Shown here: one piece after another, positions 6,107-13,440 of the stretch | How positions within the stretch are numbered: the first letter of the stretch is position 1 | Layout: each line of letters opens with the position of its first letter | From: an uncultured Bacilli bacterium | GTDB taxonomy: Bacteria; Bacillota_I; Bacilli_A; RF39; UBA660 | Assembly: GCA_944359735.1 (NCBI GenBank) | Contig: CALVTA010000029.1 | Location: 1-14,070, forward strand | Direction of reading: 5' to 3' | Length of the DNA stretch: 14,070 bases | Notes under the pieces: generated by a model | Told to the model about the DNA's origin: nothing | Database searches by the model: none | The model's input: only the letters and a program-made list of their open reading frames with translations | Made by a program: the position numbers and the translations under genes

Positions 6107-7476
6107 TAAAATTTAATCCTCTCTTCAATATATGGAATAACTTCCTCTAGTTTCAAAGTTACTTGTTCCATAGTATCTCTATCTCTTAAAGTAACAGTTC
6201 CATTATCTATAGTATTATCATCAACTGTTAGACTAAAAGGTGTTCCAATTGCATCCTGTCTTCTATATCTTTTACCAATAGAACCTGCTTCATCATAACT
6301 AACCATAAAGTTTTTAGATAACAAATTATATATCTCATTAGCTTTATCACTATGCTTTTTCTTTATTAAAGGTAAAATAGATACTTTATATGGTGCTAAA
6401 TAGGGATGAATTTTTAACACTTCTCTTTCACTACCATCTGCTAAAACCTCTTTCCTATAAGCCTCAGCTATTATAGCTAAAGTAAGTCTATCAGCCCCTA
6501 CAGTTGATTCTATTATATAAGGAACATATTTTTCATTAGTAATAGGATCTAAATATTCTTGGCTAACAGAAGAATACTCTTGATGTCTTGATAAATCATA
6601 ATTAGTTCTATTATGAGTTCCATTTATTTCACCCCAACCAAAAGGAAATAAATACTCTATATCACAAGCCTCTTTAGCATAATGTGCTAATTTTTCATGA
6701 TCGTGAAATCTTAACCTATCTTCAGACAAACCTAAATCCATAAAGTACTTTTTAGCATATTCTTTAAAATATTTATATAAATCACTATCTTCACCTTCTT
6801 TACAGAAAGTTTGATATTCCATTTGCTCAAATTCTATTGTTCTAAAAGTAAAATTACCTGGAGTTATCTCATTTCTAAAAGCTTTACCAATTTGCCCAAT
6901 ACTAAAAGGAAGTTTAGCTCTCATAGTTCTCTGAACATTTAGAAAATCCACATATTCTCCTTGAGCATTTTCAGGTCGTAAATAAACAATATTTTTACTA
7001 TCATTTGTTACTCCTCTTTTCGTCTCAAACATTAAGTTAAATTCTCTAATATCAGTATACTCAGTCCCTCCACAGTTAGGACAAGGTATATTATGACTTT
7101 TAATGTAATTCATCATCTCTTCTTCGCTCATACCATCAGCATGAGCATTAGAATCAAAATCATCAATTAAATTATCCGCTCTATTTCTTGTCTTACATTT
7201 CTTACAATCTATTAAAGGATCAGAAAAACTTGCAACATGACCTGAAGCTTCCCAAACTCTAGGATGCATTAAAATAGCAGAATCTAATTCATAAGCATTT
7301 TTCCTTTCTTGAATAAATCTCTTTCTCCAAGTATCTTTAATAGCATTTTTTATTCTACTCCCTAACGGTCCATAATCCCAAGTATTAGCAAGTCCTCCAT
7401 ATATTTCACTACCTTGAAATATAATTCCATATTGTTTACAATAATTAACCAAATCTTCCATCTTATCTACAGCCAT
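6106..7476 (-). CDS. glyQS: Glycyl-tRNA synthetase, alpha2 type
   Basis: Attaches glycine to tRNA-Gly using ATP. This is the single-chain class II enzyme (456 residues) found in many Firmicutes, Mollicutes, archaea and eukaryotes, not the split GlyQ + GlyS form. The start MEDLVNYCKQYGIIFQGSEIYGG and DYGPLG are typical. Zinc-binding pairs CKKC (91-94) and CPNC (132-135) frame the insertion. Class II motif 2 is FRNEITPGNFTFRTIEFEQ (from 200), and motif 3 is GADRLTLAI (328-336). The C-terminal anticodon-binding domain includes APYKVSILPL and the IGKRYRRQDAIGTPFSLTVDD block. The ATG follows AGAGGAG; a second Met at residue 6 is possible. No T-box leader motif was found upstream. Confidence 0.96.
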   Translation of the reverse strand: MAVDKMEDLVNYCKQYGIIFQGSEIYGGLANTWDYGPLGSRIKNAIKDTWRKRFIQERKNAYELDSAILMHPRVWEASGHVASFSDPLIDCKKCKTRNRADNLIDDFDSNAHADGMSEEEMMNYIKSHNIPCPNCGGTEYTDIREFNLMFETKRGVTNDSKNIVYLRPENAQGEYVDFLNVQRTMRAKLPFSIGQIGKAFRNEITPGNFTFRTIEFEQMEYQTFCKEGEDSDLYKYFKEYAKKYFMDLGLSEDRLRFHDHEKLAHYAKEACDIEYLFPFGWGEINGTHNRTNYDLSRHQEYSSVSQEYLDPITNEKYVPYIIESTVGADRLTLAIIAEAYRKEVLADGSEREVLKIHPYLAPYKVSILPLIKKKHSDKANEIYNLLSKNFMVSYDEAGSIGKRYRRQDAIGTPFSLTVDDNTIDNGTVTLRDRDTMEQVTLKLEEVIPYIEERIKF

Positions 7477-7515
7477 TATCTTACTTTTCTCCTCTCTTTA
7501 CTATCCCTATTAATT

Positions 7516-7641
7516 TTATTTTAAGTTTTTTAAACATTCTTCCAAATTATCAATATCAATCTTCTCATAAAAACGCAACCTAAAACTACTAGAAATTAAA
7601 TGTAAGTTATTATTGCTCTTAATTGTCCATCTAATTTCTTC
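7516..7641 (-). pseudogene. Short coding-like remnant upstream of glyQS
   Basis: The 311-base gap between the PAP2-DgkA gene and glyQS is mostly non-coding, but it holds an open stretch of 41 codons ending in TAA with no credible start. It begins EEIRWTIKS and ends YEKIDIDNLEECLKNLK. The stretch has protein-like composition, and the frame continues upstream past a TAG (7644-7642) as another short coding-like run (VNTVDWF). It looks like the decayed 3' end of a gene. I do not recognise the family. It could also be chance in an AT-rich leader. Confidence 0.3.
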
Positions 7642-7772
7642 CTAAAACCAGTCTACTGTGTTCACATTACGAACAATAAGTTTTATTAATAATTAGACTT
7701 AATACCATATTAACAGTATTCCTACACCACGCATAATTCATAAATTCATGAAAATTCACCTCTATTTGTCTT

Positions 7773-7800
7773 ATTATACAACATAAACTATAAATTTAAA
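7773..7800 (-). promoter_or_regulatory. Possible promoter for glyQS
   Basis: A perfect TATAAT (7778-7773) on the minus strand has a weak -35 candidate TTTAAA (7800-7795) 16 bases upstream, overlapping the 3' end of the preceding gene. It would give glyQS a leader of about 290 bases. The -10 is convincing; the -35 is not. Confidence 0.35.
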
Positions 7801-8738
7801 AGTCTTGGCAAGAATATCGAAATTCCTATTATAACTGAAAAAAGCACTGATACTAATACTGCTCCCGCGGCTGCATCCTTAGCAACTTTAGCTTTAGCCT
7901 TCTTCTCTTCAGTTACAAGATCAACTACATTTTCTAATGCCGTATTCATAAGTTCGAGAGATAATACTAAAGCAAAAAGGACAAAACAAACTCCCCACTC
8001 CACAAAAGTAATCTTAAAGACTATTCCTGCTATTATTACTAATATCATAACAAGAAAATGAATAACCATATTTCTCTCATGTTTTAATGTATAAAATATT
8101 CCACTAAAACCATAAGACAAAGTTTTTAATAAAGGTTTTTCTTTTTCTTTAGGTTTAAAAGTCTTTTCAAAAAAGTAAATTAATATTAAAAGAATTATAA
8201 GTCCTAAAATAACTCCTCCAATAACATCAGTAACATAATGAACATTTAAAGTTAACCTACTTAAACAAATTAGAACTATCAAAGTACTTAAAAAAGTTGT
8301 ACCTACTACTTTATACTCTTCTTTACACTTACTTCTTCTAAGTAAATATATTAAAAATCCATAATATGATGTAGCAATTAAACTATGACCACTAGGAAAA
8401 CTATAACTTGATAACAATTCACTTCCAATTAGAGGTCTTTCTCTCAAAAAAATATTTTTTAAAATAACAATACTACCAGCACTAATCAAAGTGTTAATTA
8501 TAACAAATAATCTCTGATGATTAGTATTAAGTAAAAATATAAGTGCTAATGTAATAATAATTATCGCTTCACTACTTGCTAGTATTGTAACTAAATTAGA
8601 AAAAGTAGTTACAAATTCTATCTGGTTGTTTGATAAGACATTATAAACTCCATAATCTATTACCCCTGTCACATCTAGTAAAACACAAATAGTTAAAATA
8701 ACAAATAAACTTAATAAAATTATCAATCTTTTTTTCAT
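7788..8738 (-). CDS. PAP2-family phosphatase fused to a DgkA-type lipid kinase
   Basis: A membrane protein of about 316 residues with two catalytic parts. Residues 1 to about 195 are a PAP2 acid phosphatase with all three motifs: K94-x6-R101-P102, PSGH (115-118) and SR-x5-H-xxx-D (160-171), set between hydrophobic helices. Such domains remove phosphate from lipid phosphates, for example undecaprenyl pyrophosphate or phosphatidyl-glycerophosphate. Residues about 205-316 are a small integral-membrane diacylglycerol/undecaprenol kinase: GFSGIFYTLKHERN, then ELMNTALENVVD with Glu262, Glu269 and Asp273, then AKVAKDAAAGAVL. Each half looks complete and active-site residues are kept. The long frame opens at TTG (8741), but ATG at 8738 is the more likely start. 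It lies 14 bases before recO's end on the same strand. A separate DgkA is encoded at 13048-13440. Confidence 0.9.
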   Translation of the reverse strand: MKKRLIILLSLFVILTICVLLDVTGVIDYGVYNVLSNNQIEFVTTFSNLVTILASSEAIIIITLALIFLLNTNHQRLFVIINTLISAGSIVILKNIFLRERPLIGSELLSSYSFPSGHSLIATSYYGFLIYLLRRSKCKEEYKVVGTTFLSTLIVLICLSRLTLNVHYVTDVIGGVILGLIILLILIYFFEKTFKPKEKEKPLLKTLSYGFSGIFYTLKHERNMVIHFLVMILVIIAGIVFKITFVEWGVCFVLFALVLSLELMNTALENVVDLVTEEKKAKAKVAKDAAAGAVLVSVLFSVIIGISIFLPRLLNL

Positions 8739-8754
8739 CAAACCACTACCTATC

Positions 8755-9501
8755 TTACTCTAATTCTATCACATTCTTTAACATTTTTTTACTATTTAAG
8801 TAGATTCCTGTATATCTATCATAATAATCTTCTAAAAATTTATTTATTTCCATATTTACTTTATGATCAACATCTATTTTAGTAATTTTCTCTAAATCAA
8901 CATAATAGTACATCTGTAAAAGTTTAATAGCTTTATCACTATAATATCCTTCATTCTGATAGCAATCTTTACAAATAAAACCACCTGCTGTTGGACTTAA
9001 ACTAACTATATTAGTAGTTTTTCCACATACTGCACAACCTGTTACTATCGGACTAACACCTAAAAAATCTAAATATTTAAGTTCTAAAATATTAGTAACA
9101 ACTGCTGAGTCCAATCCATTTTCTATCTTATTTAAGGCACTACATAATAAATAAAGTATAGCTTTATCTCTAGATTGTTTAACTACTTGTCTTGTAAGAT
9201 CTAAAAGGTATGATGCATACACAACTCTCTCTAAATTCATAATAGTTTTAGGGTAATCACTAATAACATCAATACTAATTAATGTGGACAAACCATTCTC
9301 TTTATAATAAAAATGAAACATTCCATATACCAATTTTCTTGAACTACCTCTAAGTTTACTTTTTAAATTACGACACCCTTTAGAAATAATACCTATAAGG
9401 CCATATTCACTAGTAAGTACATTTAATATCTTACTAGAATCACTATAATTAGTCTCGCTTAGAACTAGACCCTTCACGTCCACTATCTTCAACTCTATCA
9501 C
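8755..9501 (-). CDS. recO: DNA repair protein RecO
   Basis: Recombination mediator that acts with RecR (and RecF) to load RecA on SSB-coated single-stranded DNA. The N-terminal OB fold (KGLVLSETNYSDSSKILNVLTSEYGLIGIISKG) is typical, followed by a helical domain and a four-cysteine zinc site (Cys156, 159, 177, 180) of the Firmicutes type. At 248 residues it is the normal length. The start is uncertain: GTG at 9501 is used here, but no good ribosome site precedes it, and GTG codons at 9483 or 9477 would also give normal RecO starts. The 5' end overlaps the small yqzL gene in another frame, so translation is probably coupled. The era-yqzL-recO order is the Bacillus order. Confidence 0.93.
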   Translation of the reverse strand: MIELKIVDVKGLVLSETNYSDSSKILNVLTSEYGLIGIISKGCRNLKSKLRGSSRKLVYGMFHFYYKENGLSTLISIDVISDYPKTIMNLERVVYASYLLDLTRQVVKQSRDKAILYLLCSALNKIENGLDSAVVTNILELKYLDFLGVSPIVTGCAVCGKTTNIVSLSPTAGGFICKDCYQNEGYYSDKAIKLLQMYYYVDLEKITKIDVDHKVNMEINKFLEDYYDRYTGIYLNSKKMLKNVIELE

Positions 9502-9595
9502 TGCCTTTACTTTCTTTTATAGACTTTGCTAAAAGAAAATATCTAATGTCTCCAGTTTTCTTAAATAAATTCCATACTATTTCATAATTATTCAT
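9449..9595 (-). CDS. yqzL: YqzL-family small protein
   Basis: A 48-residue protein beginning MNNYEIVWNLFKKTGDIRYFL followed by LAKSIKES. The Trp-x-x-F-x-x-TG-x-(I/V)-x-x-(Y/F)-L-L pattern and the position exactly between era and recO match the Firmicutes YqzL family, whose function is not known. AGGTGAT precedes the ATG at close spacing, 39 bases after the era stop. The C-terminal third (SDRVEDSGREGSSSKRD) is charged, and it is coded by DNA that overlaps the 5' end of recO by up to 53 bases in a different frame. Confidence 0.75.
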   Translation of the reverse strand: MNNYEIVWNLFKKTGDIRYFLLAKSIKESKGSDRVEDSGREGSSSKRD

Positions 9596-9634
9596 ATTAT
9601 CACCTATTAATATAATGATTAATAAGTAATTTTT

Positions 9635-10525
9635 TTATTCATCTTTACAATCAATTCCTAGTTCTATTAAATATTTCTCTTTATCACGCCAATTTTCTAT
9701 TACTTTAACATGAGTTTCTAAAAATACTTTCTTACCTAAAAAATCTTCCATATCATTACGAGCAAGTATTCCAATACGCTTTAACATATTACCATTCTTA
9801 CCAATAATAATTTTCTTTAAACTCTCTTTATCCACAACTATTGAGACTTGAATATGTACTAAATCATCATATTCTTCATAATTTTCCACATAACAAGTAA
9901 CGCTATGAGGAATCTCTTGTTTCGTTAACATCATTATTTTTTCACGAACAAATTCACCCATAATAAATTTAGTAGAAACATTAGTAAGTTCATCATTATC
10001 AAATATCGCTTCATCAAGTGGCAAATATTTTTTTAATGTCTTAATTAAATCATCTATGGCTTTCTTCTTTAAAGCAGATATAGGAATAATCTCATCAAAA
10101 TCATACAATTCCTTCGCCTCATCTATTACTTTAAGTAATTTCTCACTACCTACTTTATCTATTTTATTTAAAATCAAAAAGACTTTAGCATCCTTATTTT
10201 CTTTAATTTTATTTAAAACAAACTTATCTCCCTTACCTATTCCACTGTTTGCATCTATTAATAAAAGAATAATATCAGCATTATCTATATTTTGATAAGC
10301 TTTTTTATTTAAAACACTACCAAGTTTATTCATAGGCTTATGAATCCCTGGAGTATCTATAAAAACAATCTGTGCCTCATCATCTTGATAAATACCTTGT
10401 ATAACATTTCTAGTAGTACCAGCTTTATCAGTTGTAATAGCAAGTTTCATATTAAGTATTGAATTTAATAATGTACTCTTACCTACATTAGGTCTTCCCA
10501 TTATTGATACAACTCCACACTTCAT
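9635..10525 (-). CDS. era: GTPase Era
   Basis: Essential GTPase that binds the 3' end of 16S rRNA and checks 30S assembly. The N-terminal G domain has G1 GRPNVGKS (10-17), a switch region with AGTTRN (35-40), G3 DTPG (57-60), G4 NKID (120-123) and G5 SALK (150-153). The C-terminal KH domain (about 200-296) has the RNA-binding loop IIIGKNGNMLKRIG and the closing KVIENWRD. At 296 residues it is standard. AAGGAGGT precedes the ATG. Together with YbeY upstream it forms the usual ribosome-maturation pairing, here separated by three accessory genes. Confidence 0.97.
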   Translation of the reverse strand: MKCGVVSIMGRPNVGKSTLLNSILNMKLAITTDKAGTTRNVIQGIYQDDEAQIVFIDTPGIHKPMNKLGSVLNKKAYQNIDNADIILLLIDANSGIGKGDKFVLNKIKENKDAKVFLILNKIDKVGSEKLLKVIDEAKELYDFDEIIPISALKKKAIDDLIKTLKKYLPLDEAIFDNDELTNVSTKFIMGEFVREKIMMLTKQEIPHSVTCYVENYEEYDDLVHIQVSIVVDKESLKKIIIGKNGNMLKRIGILARNDMEDFLGKKVFLETHVKVIENWRDKEKYLIELGIDCKDE

Positions 10526-10594
10526 AAAATTACCTCCTTACTTTTTTACACAATTATTTATTTTATTTTTGTAACTATTTAAATCTACCCTACT

Positions 10595-10624
10595 TTTAAT
10601 TATGGCAAATTCACCATAATTAAA
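10595..10624. repeat. Inverted repeat upstream of era
   Basis: Perfect 11-base arms (TTTAATTATGG and CCATAATTAAA) flank an 8-base spacer, in the 227-base gap between the HAD gene and era. No T-tract follows on either strand, so it is not an ordinary terminator. It could be an operator or an mRNA stem about 70 bases before the era start. A smaller dyad (TAGAC-AC-GTCTA, 10643-10654) lies nearby. No clear promoter or small gene was found in this gap. Confidence 0.6.
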
Positions 10625-10752
10625 TATCTGTTTCTAATTTTATAGACACGTCTACAAAATTTTATTGCCATACAGTTTATTACTTTATTCAACTATTATA
10701 AACCTTTGCTTATTTATTAGTTACCCCCTTCAAAAAATAATTTATTTAAAAT

Positions 10753-11376
10753 TTATGTATTAAATAATTCACTAATATCATCAATTTTATAATCAAAGTT
10801 TTTCACATCACCAAAACCATAAGCTGCATATACAAAAGGAATACCTGCTATTTTTGCTTCTTCCATATCACCACTTGTATCTCCAACATATATAGGATTT
10901 TTCAAATTATTACGTTCTATAACAAGCTTAATATTTTCTCCTTTACTAAGAAGAGTTCTACCATAACTTTCATAATAATCAAAATAATCTTTAAGTCCAC
11001 TTGTATTTAGAAAAGATTCAATATATCCTTTAACACAATTACTAACTATATATAATTTATATTTTTTACTTAAATTTATAATAGTTTCTCTAGTATTAAG
11101 ATATAATGTTCCTCCTTCCTTTAACAAAAGTTCCACATTTTTATTAAAAGCCTCATTAGCATACTCTTCCCCTTTTTCTCTTGGAAGATAGCCATAATAT
11201 ATATTAATAATCTCATCAGATGTTTTTCCCATTGCCGACTCTATTTGTTCTCTTGTAACATCCCTAGTGATATCTTTATGCTCTTTTCTTACAAGACTTG
11301 TCGCTTTAAGACAGCTATCAACAGTATTCCACAAAGTACCATCTAAATCAAATATTATTGCATCTATTTTTTCCAT
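10753..11376 (-). CDS. HAD-superfamily phosphatase (phosphoglycolate phosphatase-like)
   Basis: A cytoplasmic Mg-dependent phosphohydrolase of subfamily IA, 207 residues. Motif I is IIFDLDGTLWNT with nucleophile Asp10 and Asp12; motif II is the Ser in LYIVSN; a Lys follows in SKGENIKLV; motif IV is VGDTSGDMEEA, with IPFVYAAYGFGD after it. The helical cap (about 18-80) resembles PGP and pyrophosphatase-type enzymes; the substrate is unknown. The frame opens at TTG (11394), but no ribosome site serves it; the ATG at 11376, preceded by GAGTG, starts the protein at the usual distance from motif I and is chosen here. It begins 23 bases after the RhuM gene stops, so the two are probably co-transcribed. 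Confidence 0.88.
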   Translation of the reverse strand: MEKIDAIIFDLDGTLWNTVDSCLKATSLVRKEHKDITRDVTREQIESAMGKTSDEIINIYYGYLPREKGEEYANEAFNKNVELLLKEGGTLYLNTRETIINLSKKYKLYIVSNCVKGYIESFLNTSGLKDYFDYYESYGRTLLSKGENIKLVIERNNLKNPIYVGDTSGDMEEAKIAGIPFVYAAYGFGDVKNFDYKIDDISELFNT

Positions 11377-11399
11377 GCTTATCACTCTTTTCAAAAAAT

Positions 11400-12422
11400 T
11401 TATTTTTCTTCTTTACTCATTTCTTCTAACAACAAATCAAAATCAGATTTATATAGCATATCTTGTTTAACTCTATATTTTTCATATTCACATAATGCTT
11501 TATCACAAGCTATTTCATGAGAAATTTTACCTGCATCTTTCAAAATATCTCTATCATCTGCAAGTAGAAACTTATCAATCCTAGTAGCCCAGTCCTCCAT
11601 TGTCATTGGAATATTTCTTTTCGCTCTTGCTTCTGCTAAATCTAAAAAAGCACTAACTATTCTTTCTAAATCATCTATTTCCTCTTTAGTTAAATAATTC
11701 TTAGCAACAACATCAGTTTCTAATATTTTACCGTTAGGTGAATTTTTCCAAGACGTTAATCCCATATTCTCTTTTTCAGCATCTGCTCTATTATAAATTA
11801 TCTCTGCAGCTGTTTGCTTAGAAACTGCATAATGCATTTTGTTTTGAACTTTCTTAAAGAATTTAATCGTTGTAGGCGACTTTTTATCATAATCAATACT
11901 AGTAGCATAGATATCTGTTATCTTTTGATAAAATCTTCTTTCAGAAAGTCTAATTTCCCTAATCTCGGCAAGTAATGAATCAAAATAATCTTCATCAAAA
12001 AAGGTACCATTTTCCATTCTCTTTTTATCAATTATATACCCTTTCTTAGAAAACTCTTTTAAAACATTAGTAGCCCATCTTCTAAACTGAATTGCCCTAT
12101 CAGAATTAACTCTATAGCCAACTGAAATAACAGCATCTAAATTATAATATTTTAATTTTCTGTTGACTTCTCTATTACCTTCTTTTCGAACTACCGAGAA
12201 ATTCTCGGTAGTTGAATCTTTATCAAGTTCCACATCATTATAAATATTTTTTAAATGCAACCCAATATTATCAGAAGAACAATTATAAAGTTCAGCCATT
12301 GCCTTCTGTGTTAACCACAAATTTCCTTCCTCAAATCTAACTTGAATACCTTCACTATGATTTTGTCTTTCAAAAATCAAAAACTCAGCACTGCTACTTC
12401 TTACAACTAAATTTTCTCTCAA
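11400..12422 (-). CDS. RhuM-family protein
   Basis: A 340-residue protein of the RhuM family, named from a Salmonella pathogenicity island gene and scattered on mobile and accessory DNA; its biochemical role is not established. Residues about 27-66 (VRFEEGNLWLTQKAMAELY then NIGLHLKNIYND) form a KilA-N/Bro-like, probably DNA-binding, segment. The family core follows: SVVRKEGNREV, KLKYYNLDAVISVGYRVNS and AIQFRRWATNVLKEF (about 76-124). The C-terminal part has KMHYAVSKQTAAEIIYNRADAEK and a helical tail (EEIDDLERIVSAFLDLAEARA). It starts at TTG (12422), firmly set by AGGAGG (12436-12431) 8 bases upstream. A 25-base DNA palindrome lies within codons 70-78. RhuM is often found near defence or restriction genes, but none is visible here. 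Confidence 0.88.
   Translation of the reverse strand: MRENLVVRSSSAEFLIFERQNHSEGIQVRFEEGNLWLTQKAMAELYNCSSDNIGLHLKNIYNDVELDKDSTTENFSVVRKEGNREVNRKLKYYNLDAVISVGYRVNSDRAIQFRRWATNVLKEFSKKGYIIDKKRMENGTFFDEDYFDSLLAEIREIRLSERRFYQKITDIYATSIDYDKKSPTTIKFFKKVQNKMHYAVSKQTAAEIIYNRADAEKENMGLTSWKNSPNGKILETDVVAKNYLTKEEIDDLERIVSAFLDLAEARAKRNIPMTMEDWATRIDKFLLADDRDILKDAGKISHEIACDKALCEYEKYRVKQDMLYKSDFDLLLEEMSKEEK
12189..12213. repeat. Perfect 12-base-arm palindrome inside the RhuM gene
   Basis: Arms AACTACCGAGAA (12189-12200) and TTCTCGGTAGTT (12202-12213) flank a single central base. It is GC-richer than its surroundings and uses codons that are uncommon here (ACC, GAG, TCG, CGA next to it). It could fold in mRNA or act as a DNA site. 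Confidence 0.9.
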
Positions 12423-12481
12423 GAGTATCTCCTCCTAACTTCTTATTGATTTTAACTTTTCATTATTATGATATACCATTT

Positions 12482-13048
12482 CTAATTTTTTTCTTCATAA
12501 CTTTCAAAATTTAGTTTTCCATCTATTAAAGTTAATACCCTAGGACTAGATAATGCATTATCAATATAACTAGAAGCACTAATTCCACTTTTAGGTTTAT
12601 CAAAAGAAGTTATCACAAAATGTTTTTCATCATCCTCTTTTAGATTATAAATATTTCTTAAGAGTTTTAAATAACTAGAAGCCTGGCACTTAATTACCTC
12701 TTCCCTCGTTTTAAACACATGTATACCTTCATTAAGACCAAATTTATTTTCTATTAAATTATAACAATTATTATCTATATATACTAAATAAGAATGTATA
12801 GGATAATTATTTTTATAAGGTATAGCAATCATCATAAAAAATGTCTCTACTTTATAAGCATTTTCTAAACAACTCCTTAACAATTCTGTAACATCATAAC
12901 AATTACCAACCATATTAGTTAATATTTCTTCTTTAGACTGTAACTTATATTTAGAAAACCATTCATCATCATTACCTTTATGTATAATATTATCCTTATC
13001 AAGATACCCATATTGTATTTCATTAATAATATTTAATAAATTACTCAC
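12482..13048 (-). CDS. Transglutaminase-fold (papain-like) protein, function unknown
   Basis: A 188-residue cytoplasmic protein with no signal peptide. The layout resembles small transglutaminase-like proteins seen in Firmicutes and their phages: IQYGYLDKDNIIHK near the start, a YKLQSKEEILTNMVGNCYDVTELLR segment carrying the candidate nucleophile Cys50, then a strand ending IHSYLVY with His85, and NLIENKF with Glu100 as third member of the triad, then EGIHVFKTREEVI. The last ~60 residues are not recognisable. Initiation is at GTG (13048), which shares its G with the dgkA stop (TAGTG), after GGAG at 8 bases; translational coupling to dgkA is likely. Family membership rests on motif pattern only. 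The substrate is unknown. Confidence 0.6.
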   Translation of the reverse strand: MSNLLNIINEIQYGYLDKDNIIHKGNDDEWFSKYKLQSKEEILTNMVGNCYDVTELLRSCLENAYKVETFFMMIAIPYKNNYPIHSYLVYIDNNCYNLIENKFGLNEGIHVFKTREEVIKCQASSYLKLLRNIYNLKEDDEKHFVITSFDKPKSGISASSYIDNALSSPRVLTLIDGKLNFESYEEKN

Positions 13049-13440
13049 TAAAACAACTCCATAATCTTAGGTATAAAAATCATTAAAGCTATAATTGCAC
13101 TCGTTACACTTAAAACAAACTCTGCTGCACTTGCTGTATCTTTAGCAACTTTAGCAAGAGGATGAAATTCTTCAGTAACAAGATCAACTGTACTTTCTAT
13201 CGCTGTATTAAGAAGTTCAACTACCAAAGTTAATCCTATAATTGCAATTATAATCAACCATTGTGTCAAAGATATCTCAAGTAAAAAACTAAGTAATAAT
13301 AAAATAACAGTACATACTAAATGTATATAAACACTCTGTTCATTTTTATATGCTGCCTTTAATCCATTAAAAGAGTTCTTAATACTTGAAATAATCCTTT
13401 TAAACCCAAACTGTTTTTTCTTTCTATCTAGTGATGCCAT
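13048..13440 (-). CDS. dgkA: Undecaprenol / diacylglycerol kinase (DgkA family)
   Basis: Small integral-membrane kinase that in Gram-positive bacteria mainly phosphorylates undecaprenol, returning it to the cell-wall lipid-carrier pool. At 130 residues it has the N-terminal amphipathic segment GLKAAYKNEQSVYIHL with Glu34, three hydrophobic helices (about 38-54, 58-74, 103-125), the catalytic ELLNTAIESTVD (75-86) and AKVAKD (96-101). The usual Ala-Gly-Ala-Val after the Asp is replaced by SAAEFVL. The ATG overlaps the end of ybeY by 17 bases; GGAGG lies 12 bases upstream, a long spacing. Position next to ybeY is the Bacillus arrangement. It is a paralogue of the kinase half of the fusion protein at 7788-8738. 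Confidence 0.93.
   Translation of the reverse strand: MASLDRKKKQFGFKRIISSIKNSFNGLKAAYKNEQSVYIHLVCTVILLLLSFLLEISLTQWLIIIAIIGLTLVVELLNTAIESTVDLVTEEFHPLAKVAKDTASAAEFVLSVTSAIIALMIFIPKIMELF

Noticed and set aside
7477..7787. T-box riboswitch ahead of glyQS
   Set aside because: The conserved GGTGGTACCGCG-type T-box sequence and a terminator/antiterminator pair are absent.
10056..10295. 79-codon plus-strand open frame
   Set aside because: Lies fully antisense within era, with no ribosome site and no recognisable motif.
11267..11470. 67-codon plus-strand open frame
   Set aside because: Spans the HAD-RhuM junction in antisense; composition typical of a shadow frame.
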